Source: Chloroflexota bacterium
GTDB taxonomy: Bacteria; Chloroflexota; Anaerolineae; Anaerolineales; Anaerolineaceae
DNA length: 30,910 nt
Assembly: GCA_029265085.1 (NCBI GenBank)
Contig: JAJUJY010000035.1
Span: 1-30,910, forward strand
Direction: 5' to 3'
Made by a program: the position numbers and the translations under genes. Below are positions 23,779 through 29,010 of this stretch, piece after piece. Position 1 is the first letter of the stretch. Each line of letters starts with the position of its first letter. A model generated the notes under the pieces. The model saw only the letters and a list, made by a program, of their open reading frames with translations. It made no database searches and had not been told where the DNA came from.

Positions 23779-24157
23779 CGGCCTGATTGATTTTAATACC
23801 CTGGGTGACCTTGACCCGGTTATCAGCGCGACCATCAGCAACGGGCAGCGGCGGGCTGCTGATCGGACCTTGCCGCAAAAAGAGCGCAAAGCCAAGATCC
23901 GGGAGCGGGCAAAAGCGGAGGCACGGAACGGCAGACGGTCGGTTTACGATATGGACCCGGAATTAATCCGGGAACTGGCCGCCCTGGCAGAAAAGCACCA
24001 AACATCCGCAAGCCAACTGGCCGCCCTGGCGGTTTGGTTTTTCCTGGATGCAATTGATAAGGGTCAAATCCAGGTTCGGGACTATCTCCAGCCGGTTAAT
24101 AACCCCCGCTATGCGTACCTGGTCAACTGGCAAAAGAGCGGCGGTGGCAAAAAATAA
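23762..24157 (+). CDS. Ribbon-helix-helix-like DNA-binding protein, possible partition partner
   Basis: A 131-residue protein with a very basic, flexible N-terminal half (LPQKERKAKIRERAKAEA, then RNGRR). It is followed by the pattern RSVYDMD-PELIRELAALAEKH-QTSA-SQLAALAVWFFLDAI, which fits one strand and two helices of a ribbon-helix-helix fold. RHH proteins with basic tails (ParG, Omega, CopG types) bind repeated operators and, with ParA, act as centromere-binding proteins or repressors. The array of four palindromes begins 15 bases after its stop codon, and the initiator-like gene follows. DNA binding is predicted from pattern alone. Confidence 0.6.
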   Translation: MKKQNNGLIDFNTLGDLDPVISATISNGQRRAADRTLPQKERKAKIRERAKAEARNGRRSVYDMDPELIRELAALAEKHQTSASQLAALAVWFFLDAIDKGQIQVRDYLQPVNNPRYAYLVNWQKSGGGKK

Positions 24158-24171
24158 TTAATTACTGTCTT

Positions 24172-24263
24172 GGGGGTACCCCCGTATTTTTACCGTCTAA
24201 AACGCGGGGGTACCCCCACATTTTAGACGGGGGTACCCCCTAAAAAATCGCGGGGGTACCCCC
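24172..24263. repeat. Array of four GGGGGTACCCCC palindromes
   Basis: Four exact copies of a 12-bp palindrome at 24172-24183, 24206-24217, 24229-24240 and 24252-24263. The starts are 34, 23 and 23 bp apart, and the separators are AT-rich. Each copy is self-complementary, so each could be a dimer-binding site. The position between the RHH gene and the initiator-like gene suits a centromere, an origin component or a copy-control operator. A 6-bp hairpin (GGGCTT/AAGCCC, 24265-24281) follows. Confidence 0.85.
24193..24230. repeat. 38-bp dyad centred on the second palindrome
   Basis: CCGTCTAAAA (24193-24202) and TTTTAGACGG (24221-24230) are perfect inverted arms. Their centre coincides exactly with that of the GGGGGTACCCCC at 24206-24217. 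Only the three bases next to the core on each side break the symmetry. Only this copy has such arms, so it may be a special or nucleation site. Confidence 0.85.
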
Positions 24264-24301
24264 AGGGCTTACAGGAAGCCCCAGGAGCGGCGCAATAGGG
24301 C

Positions 24302-24322
24302 AGGGGGCTATAAATACCCCCT
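24302..24322. promoter_or_regulatory. AGGGGG-9-CCCCCT dyad around a -10-like sequence
   Basis: AGGGGG (24302-24307) and CCCCCT (24317-24322) enclose CTATAAATA, which holds TATAAA, a plausible -10 of the initiator-like gene starting at 24342. No good -35 is seen. The G5/C5 arms match the half-sites of the upstream array with a wider gap, so the same protein may repress here. Confidence 0.5.
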
Positions 24323-24341
24323 CAAAAATAATAGGGGTTCT

Positions 24342-25220
24342 ATGGGCAAAAATGGATCAAACGGAAACAAATCAAATGAGCGGGACGCATACCAGCAAAC
24401 CCTAATGGAATTTATCCAATGTCGGCCGGTTGCCTATTGGCCTGGCCTTGCCCGGCGGGTCGGCGGTGTAAAAGCGGCGGTCATGCTAAGCCAATTACTG
24501 TACTGGAATGGTGATCCAACCGTTAAAAGCCGCGGCGGCTGGTTGCTTAAGTCGGTTGATGATCTAGAGCATGAAACCGGATTAACCAAGGTCGAGCAGC
24601 AAACCGCAAGGGAAACATTAATCCAGTATGGGGTGATTGACGCTGAACTACGCGGTGTTCCAAGGATCTGGCATTACCGGGTTAATATGGCCGTTTTAGA
24701 AAATATTCTCATTGGGAAGGAATCTCATCCAATGGAAAACTCATCCAATGAGAATCTCATCCAATGGGAAACTCATTCAATGGAAAACCTTCCCAACATT
24801 GGGCGGGAAAGTGATCCAACATTGGGAAGGAATCTCACCCAACTTAATAAGGTATTAAAGACTACCTCCTTAAGACTACATAAGAAGACTACCTCCTCCT
24901 CCTATCCGGCCCAAAAAAATCAAACGGAAGCCCCCCAAACCGCTGACCAGCAGGAGCAGGGCTTACCGGAGAATTTAATTTCTGGGTTATCTAACATTGG
25001 AGTATTTGAGGACCTATACCCGGAAATAGTAAACGCGCTCCAGGCGGGTTGGTCCGTGGATGCGCTCTTAGATCTGATTGGCGAGGTAACCACCAGCGCA
25101 AATGTGACCGCTCCGGGCGGCGCATTTATCTACCGTTTACGCAATCGCAAACCACCCAAACCGAGGGATGATCGAAAAAATTACCTCTCCGGTGAGTATG
25201 CCGATTTAATCAATTGCTAA
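24342..25220 (+). CDS. Winged-helix replication-initiator-like protein (lambda O/DnaD-style)
   Basis: A 292-residue predicted DNA-binding protein. Residues ~25-125 carry a pattern typical of phage and plasmid replication proteins: VKAAVMLSQLLYWN, then GGWLLKSVDDLEHETGL, EQQTARETLIQYGVIDAELRG and WHYRVNM. This is a winged helix that reads a DNA site. Residues ~125-215 are low-complexity and Asn/Ser/Thr-rich because the DNA there consists of repeats rather than conserved protein. The C-terminal ~75 residues resemble the end of other initiators (APGGAFIYRLRNRKPPK). Its own coding sequence contains an iteron-like array, as in lambda O. AGGGG lies before the ATG, and the gene follows the palindrome region. 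It would recruit the host helicase to start replication; this is inferred, since no domain search was possible. Confidence 0.65.
   Translation: MGKNGSNGNKSNERDAYQQTLMEFIQCRPVAYWPGLARRVGGVKAAVMLSQLLYWNGDPTVKSRGGWLLKSVDDLEHETGLTKVEQQTARETLIQYGVIDAELRGVPRIWHYRVNMAVLENILIGKESHPMENSSNENLIQWETHSMENLPNIGRESDPTLGRNLTQLNKVLKTTSLRLHKKTTSSSYPAQKNQTEAPQTADQQEQGLPENLISGLSNIGVFEDLYPEIVNALQAGWSVDALLDLIGEVTTSANVTAPGGAFIYRLRNRKPPKPRDDRKNYLSGEYADLINC
24711..24843 (+). repeat. Iteron-like array inside the initiator gene (candidate origin)
   Basis: CTCATCCAATGG-type 12-mers occur at 24724, 24740, 24756 and 24772, exactly 16 bp apart (copy 2 ends in A, copy 4 has one T change). A 22-bp repeat (ATTGGGAAGGAATCTCAYCCAA) flanks them at 24711-24732 and 24821-24842, and an inverted CCTTCCCAA lies at 24788-24796. 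Because 16 is not a multiple of three, the copies fall in all three frames and encode different peptides (SHPME, SSNE, LIQW, HSME). The DNA, not the protein, is therefore what is repeated. Confidence 0.8.
24858..24897 (+). repeat. AAGACTAC triple repeat next to an AT-rich stretch
   Basis: AAGACTAC occurs at 24858, 24872 and 24885, the outer two extended to AAGACTACCTCCT. Just before them (24841-24857) is an AT-rich run with TTAATAA and TATTAAA. Following the iteron-like array, this is where an unwinding element would be expected. Confidence 0.6.
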
Positions 25221-25228
25221 GGGGAACT

Positions 25229-25597
25229 ATGAATAAAATGACTACCACCGAAACAAGAATCTTAAGCGCAATCAACCAGGCGGGAGCAATCCAATCAATT
25301 CGTTGGCTTTGCACTACGCTGGGAATAAGCCGAACGAACGCAAGGACCAGGATCCGCAATTTACAAAAGCGCGGATTAATCCAGGTTGATTATCAGGGAC
25401 CGCGGCGGGCTGCGGTGCTGCGGGCGGCGCGGCCGTGGGTGCAGCGCTGGGCGGGCAAGGCGCGGCGCTGCCCGGTGCCGTTGACGATCCAGGCGCGGCA
25501 TGCCTGCATGAAAAAGCAGCCCAGCCAAACAAATAGGGGTAATGATTCTCAAATGATCCCGGTACACAGTACACAGTACACAAATCATGATGCCTGA
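25229..25597 (+). CDS. Small winged-helix protein
   Basis: A 122-residue predicted DNA-binding protein. Residues ~5-60 (TTTETRILSAINQAG, then IRWLCTTLGISRTNARTRIRNLQKRGLIQV) form a MarR/LexA-style winged helix. The C-terminal half is Arg/Ala-rich and ends without a recognisable domain; much of its composition comes from a GC-rich block (25395-25500). AAGGGG lies five bases before the chosen ATG at 25229. It follows the initiator-like gene by eight bases and may regulate the element. Three GTACACA units lie near its 3' end. Confidence 0.65.
   Translation: MNKMTTTETRILSAINQAGAIQSIRWLCTTLGISRTNARTRIRNLQKRGLIQVDYQGPRRAAVLRAARPWVQRWAGKARRCPVPLTIQARHACMKKQPSQTNRGNDSQMIPVHSTQYTNHDA
25562..25582 (+). 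repeat. Tandem GTACACA x3
   Basis: Three exact 7-bp units in a row at the end of the small wHTH gene, just before the next start codon. They may be a regulatory site or a simple repeat; nothing further can be said. Confidence 0.6.
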
Positions 25598-25757
25598 AAT
25601 CGGGGAGAAGTTAGGCTCTGTGCTGTTATGCCTGGTTTGCCTGGTTCCGTGGGCGGCCGGGTTTGGTGCTGGCTGGCTGCTGTGCAAACGGGTTGCCCAG
25701 CGCGGCTGGCCCTGGACTGAAATCATTAACTCCATTCGAGAAAGAAGGGAAATCTAA
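25587..25757 (+). CDS. 56-residue membrane protein
   Basis: A short ORF beginning ATGATG at 25587 and overlapping the stop of the wHTH gene in another frame. It encodes MMPEIGEKLGSVLLCLVCL, then one membrane helix up to about residue 32 (containing LVPWAAGFGAGWLL), and a basic tail ending in REI. No clear Shine-Dalgarno sequence is present, so coupled translation is likely. It is the first of a run of seven tiny membrane proteins. Function unknown. Confidence 0.55.
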   Translation: MMPEIGEKLGSVLLCLVCLVPWAAGFGAGWLLCKRVAQRGWPWTEIINSIRERREI

Positions 25758-25768
25758 GAGGTGTAGCT

Positions 25769-26104
25769 ATGGAAGATGACGTTAAATCATTTGCATTGTC
25801 AATATTGGTGATCCTAATTGGCAGTGTGATAGCAATATTGATGCTGATGTCCTTGACTGCAAAAGCGGGTTATGTTTCTGATCCTGTTTGCGTTGAAGAA
25901 AAATGGGTTGCAAATGTTGAGCAAACACTAACAGGAACAACAACTGTTTATTATGTCAGTACTTCGGATGGTAAAACGTTTGAATTATATTCGGCTGGTA
26001 TGTATGGGAAGTTGAAACCTAACAAGTGTTACATAGTCAAAGCGCTTGGCTCTACGTTTTCTGCTGGCATTATTACCTATATTGAAAAAGAGGTGCAACC
26101 ATGA
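25769..26104 (+). CDS. Single-pass membrane protein with exported domain
   Basis: A 111-residue protein with one N-terminal membrane helix (~8-31, FALSILVILIGSVIAILML). A small beta-rich domain of ~75 residues outside the membrane contains two cysteines (DPVCVEEKW and NKCYIV), possibly a disulfide. The segment TTTVYYVSTSDGKTFELYSA looks like an OB- or beta-sandwich-type strand set. AAGAGG lies before the ATG, and it overlaps the next gene by ATGA. Function unknown; it is the largest member of the small membrane gene cluster. Confidence 0.65.
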   Translation: MEDDVKSFALSILVILIGSVIAILMLMSLTAKAGYVSDPVCVEEKWVANVEQTLTGTTTVYYVSTSDGKTFELYSAGMYGKLKPNKCYIVKALGSTFSAGIITYIEKEVQP

Positions 26105-26298
26105 TGATAACCGATAAATGGTTAGTGTATCTGGCGTTGGCGTTTGTGTTTTTTACTTGGCTTGGGGCGATGGTTGTTTGTGATGATTACTATTCGGACA
26201 AGGTTCGTGCAGTATGGCGCAAAGTAACAACCAACATTTTGATAACAATCATTGTTTTGTTTGGTGCTTTTTCAGTCGTTTTGATTGTTGGGGGGTGA
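26101..26298 (+). CDS. Two-helix small membrane protein
   Basis: A 65-residue protein with two predicted membrane helices (about 7-26 and 42-63) joined by a short charged loop (DDYYSDKVRAVWRKV). It starts in the ATGA overlap with the preceding gene; ATG codons at 26101 and 26104 are both possible. AT-rich like its immediate neighbours. No family recognised. Confidence 0.55.
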   Translation: MMITDKWLVYLALAFVFFTWLGAMVVCDDYYSDKVRAVWRKVTTNILITIIVLFGAFSVVLIVGG

Positions 26299-26301
26299 CA
26301 C

Positions 26302-26496
26302 ATGAAAGACGATACTAGTCTAGATCAAAACGATGGTGCTGTTTTAGCGTCAATACTTGCTGTGATGGCTGTGTTGTATCTATTTAGCCGTATGACAGTT
26401 TTAGGGGTTGCGCTTATCGGCGGGGATATTTTAGATATTTTGGCCGGTGTTTATGTGGTGGGTTATCTTGCCTATTTTTGCGTACGATCCATATAA
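26302..26496 (+). CDS. Two-helix small membrane protein
   Basis: A 64-residue protein with a charged start (MKDDTSLDQNDGA) and two predicted membrane helices (about 13-33 and 36-62). GGGGGTGACAC precedes the ATG by a few bases. No family recognised. It is part of the small membrane protein cluster and lies three bases after the previous stop. Confidence 0.55.
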   Translation: MKDDTSLDQNDGAVLASILAVMAVLYLFSRMTVLGVALIGGDILDILAGVYVVGYLAYFCVRSI

Positions 26497-26505
26497 GGGG
26501 TAAGA

Positions 26506-26736
26506 ATGAGCGAATACATATTCTGGGTAATCAAAGAAATGGGGCTTGAATGGCCTTTGAAAATCATGGCCGGATTGGTAGTTATCAACGGGTTGCTTGC
26601 TTTATCGCTAGAGAAACTCAAAAAACCAAGTCGTGACCGGGGAGAATTAACCGCGATTACCAAACCGCTATATCCCCGTTATAGGGTCGTTGACCGCTCA
26701 AAATCCAAACGTTTGAAATACAGAAGAAAGGAGTAA
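26506..26736 (+). CDS. Small membrane protein with basic tail
   Basis: A 76-residue protein with one likely membrane helix (about 15-36) and a strongly basic C-terminal tail (EKLKKPSRDRGELT, then RYRVVDRSKSKRLKYRRKE). The tail would face the cytoplasm and could contact DNA or phospholipid. AGGGG precedes the ATG. No family recognised. Confidence 0.6.
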   Translation: MSEYIFWVIKEMGLEWPLKIMAGLVVINGLLALSLEKLKKPSRDRGELTAITKPLYPRYRVVDRSKSKRLKYRRKE

Positions 26737-26741
26737 AAGCC

Positions 26742-26843
26742 ATGTTAACTAGTATTTTGGTTCTTGTTGGAACGGTTGCATTAACCGTAATCATCGGCCT
26801 GGCTGTTGTCCTGGTTGTCAACAAAGCGAAAGGGGGCAAATGA
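26742..26843 (+). CDS. 33-residue single-helix peptide
   Basis: An ATG with a perfect AAAGGAG eight bases upstream begins a 33-residue peptide. It consists of one membrane helix (residues ~3-27, TSILVLVGTVALTVIIGLAV onward) and a basic end (NKAKGGK). It overlaps the next gene by ATGA. The strong ribosome binding site and exact packing between coupled genes argue that it is real. The shape (one helix, basic C-terminus) is that of a holin-like, pilin-like or filamentous-phage coat-like peptide; which one cannot be decided. Confidence 0.65.
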   Translation: MLTSILVLVGTVALTVIIGLAVVLVVNKAKGGK

Positions 26844-27058
26844 CCCAGCGTTATGTAGAACTGTTGAACCGGTACCAGGCGCGGGATGATTCCTTAGTCC
26901 TGCTGGCCGGAATATCTTTACTCATCATCCTGGCCTGGGTGCTGATTGACCAGCAGCATATAAAAGCCCAGGTTAAAAATTGGCTGCGCTCTGCGGTGAC
27001 CGGAATCATCCTGGTTGTATTCCTGGTTACCCTGTTGAGGTCAATCCATGTTATCTAA
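26840..27058 (+). CDS. Two-helix small membrane protein
   Basis: A 72-residue protein with a soluble start (MTQRYVELLNRYQARDD) and two predicted membrane helices (~18-37 and ~49-68). It overlaps the 33-residue peptide gene by four bases and the following glycosyltransferase gene by 11 bases, so all three are translationally linked. GAAAGGGGG lies before the ATG. No family recognised. Confidence 0.6.
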   Translation: MTQRYVELLNRYQARDDSLVLLAGISLLIILAWVLIDQQHIKAQVKNWLRSAVTGIILVVFLVTLLRSIHVI

Positions 27059-28589
27059 GCGCGTAAACTGGCAAACCCTAGCCCTGGCCGCTCTGGCGGC
27101 CGGGGCAGCCCTGCGAATTGCTGGCCTGGGCGCGGCTGCCCTGTGGTATGACGAAAGCTACACCCTGGCTTTGACCCGGTTTGATCCGGTGACTATGGTC
27201 CGGCTGGCAGCCCAGGATTTTAACCCCCCAGGCTGGGAATTGATCGCCTGGCCGTTCACCCGGTTAATACCCGGTTTGTATCATGCAAGGATACCGGCGC
27301 TGCTGGCAAGTCTGGCCGGGCTGGTCCTGGTTTGGTTGATTACCGGCCGGTTGATTCAGCAGCCACCGGCGCGGTTTGCTGCGGTTGCCCTGGCTGCCCT
27401 GCTGCCGGTCGGGTTCTGGACTGCCCAGGATGGCCGCTGTTATGCGCTGCTATCTACTCTCTACCTGGCCGGGCTGTGGTTTATTCTGAACCGGCGCTGG
27501 CTGGGGCTGGCCGCGGTTACTGGCTTGATTCTCTATATGCACAATACCGGGTTATTTTATGCGGCTGCCCTGGGCCTGTCTGGCCTGGCCGCGTGTGGTG
27601 ACAATAAAATCACCTGGTCAACCATCAAATGTCACCAGGGTTTGATTTATGCGATGGCTGCCGGTGTACTGTCGTATTTACCCTGGGTGCCCGCTCTGAT
27701 CCAATCCACCAGCGGGGATTTTTGGTTAGGTCCATTGACCTGGGGCGGTCTAAATTATGCCATGATCCAGGCGGCATTTACCGGAACCCTGGGGCCAGTC
27801 ATGGCTGCGGTTGCGGTGTATGGGATCTGGTTTGCCCTGGCTGCTGCGGTGCTGTTGGTCGGGGGCGGTTGGCTGGCTGACCGGATCCAGCCTGCTACCG
27901 CCAAGGTGGGGAACCTAGTGCTAAATTACCTTCGGATGCCAACGGTTACCGTTCAGGCTGATCCAGCCGAGCGGGGACAATTGGTATTGATGGTCTTTGC
28001 CCTGGGGCCGCTGGTGCTGCTGGATTTGGCCTCAATGACCTATAAAAATCTGATCTTTTACCGCCCTCTGGTTCCGGCCGTGGTGCCCGTTTGTTTATTC
28101 CTGGCCGCTGCCCTGACCCCCAGGCGGTTAACCCTGACAACCTGGCTGCTGCCCTATACCGCGGCGGTGCTGGTCCTGGCTGGCCTGATCGGTTGGGATC
28201 CTGACCGGCGCGGCGGCGATCTGGACCAGGCAGCCGAATTTATTACCCAACATGCCCAGCCGGGGGATATTGTTTACCATGCTACTGCAACAAGCCTGAT
28301 GCCCTTTGGGGATTACCTGAACCTGAACCAATATTTATTGGACGAGCAGCAGCCGGACGGATTATTAAGATGGTCCTTGCAAGATGCGTTTGATATACAA
28401 CGGGCACCCCTGGAAGATCTGCACTCAGGCGGGCGGGTTTGGTTTGTTTGGGCGCGGGATCCAATCGTAACTGACCAGGCAGCCCGGCGCATGGCGGGAT
28501 ATACCCAGGGCGCGGTATTGGTTGGCCGGGTGCAATCCTGGCAGTTTGCGCCAATGGAGATCTACTTACAAGGGGAGGTCAAACCATGA
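27048..28589 (+). CDS. GT-C membrane glycosyltransferase (PMT/ArnT-like)
   Basis: A 513-residue integral membrane protein with about ten or more helices. After the first helix it has LWYDESYTLAL (Asp35, Glu36), the catalytic acidic pair in the first extracytoplasmic loop of GT-C enzymes that use lipid-linked sugars (the dolichyl-phosphate-mannose mannosyltransferase/GT39/GT83 group). The NPPGWELIAWPFTRL segment then corresponds to the HPPLYYL motif, but with His replaced by Asn. The C-terminal ~120 residues form a soluble domain outside the membrane. Such enzymes glycosylate proteins or lipids on the outer face. A paralogue lies at 29011. It overlaps the preceding small membrane gene and the next gene (ATGA at 28586). 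Confidence 0.85.
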   Translation: MLSKRVNWQTLALAALAAGAALRIAGLGAAALWYDESYTLALTRFDPVTMVRLAAQDFNPPGWELIAWPFTRLIPGLYHARIPALLASLAGLVLVWLITGRLIQQPPARFAAVALAALLPVGFWTAQDGRCYALLSTLYLAGLWFILNRRWLGLAAVTGLILYMHNTGLFYAAALGLSGLAACGDNKITWSTIKCHQGLIYAMAAGVLSYLPWVPALIQSTSGDFWLGPLTWGGLNYAMIQAAFTGTLGPVMAAVAVYGIWFALAAAVLLVGGGWLADRIQPATAKVGNLVLNYLRMPTVTVQADPAERGQLVLMVFALGPLVLLDLASMTYKNLIFYRPLVPAVVPVCLFLAAALTPRRLTLTTWLLPYTAAVLVLAGLIGWDPDRRGGDLDQAAEFITQHAQPGDIVYHATATSLMPFGDYLNLNQYLLDEQQPDGLLRWSLQDAFDIQRAPLEDLHSGGRVWFVWARDPIVTDQAARRMAGYTQGAVLVGRVQSWQFAPMEIYLQGEVKP

Positions 28590-28999
28590 CCAGGAGAAAA
28601 AAATCAAGCGGGTTTGGCATGCTGGGGGCTGCCTTTGCTGGCAGCGGATCCAAGCGGCGCGGAAAGCGCGGCGGGTTGGTCAATATTGCCCCATCCATCA
28701 ACGGGCGCAAGCGGCGCGGCCAACGGTGGACGATGGCCGATAACATTGATACATTCAAAGCCTTTCGGGGCAAGGGGCGGCGCTCCAGCCGTGGGGGTAT
28801 CACGGCCCAGGCAGCCCGTTCATTCCGTGACCGCATGACCCCAACCGAGCGGGCACAAATTCAGCAAGAACTGGACGAAACCATAGAAAATGACACGGTT
28901 CTAAGCGGCCAAACCGCTGACCAAAAGCTAGTAAATCAGCCGTGGTATCAGCGGTTAATGATCCTGGCCCGTGAACGGTTCCGAAAACCTGTTTTATAA
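28586..28999 (+). CDS. Basic hypothetical protein between the glycosyltransferases
   Basis: A 137-residue, highly basic protein. The first ~75 residues are Gly/Arg/Lys-rich and probably disordered (KRRGKRGG, NGRKRRGQRW, GKGRRSSRGG). The remainder is helical (FRDRMTPTERAQIQQELDE, then QPWYQRLMILARERFRKP). It could bind nucleic acid or acidic lipid. No family recognised. AGGGGAGG precedes the ATG, which overlaps the glycosyltransferase stop. Its place between two glycosyltransferases in one operon suggests a shared structure, as inference. Confidence 0.6.
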   Translation: MTRRKKSSGFGMLGAAFAGSGSKRRGKRGGLVNIAPSINGRKRRGQRWTMADNIDTFKAFRGKGRRSSRGGITAQAARSFRDRMTPTERAQIQQELDETIENDTVLSGQTADQKLVNQPWYQRLMILARERFRKPVL

Positions 29000-29010
29000 A
29001 AGGGGGAAAC

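Noticed and set aside
24172..24263. CRISPR array
   Set aside because: The repeats are only 12 bp and fully palindromic, the separators are 11-22 bp, and no cas gene is near. This fits protein-binding sites, not CRISPR.
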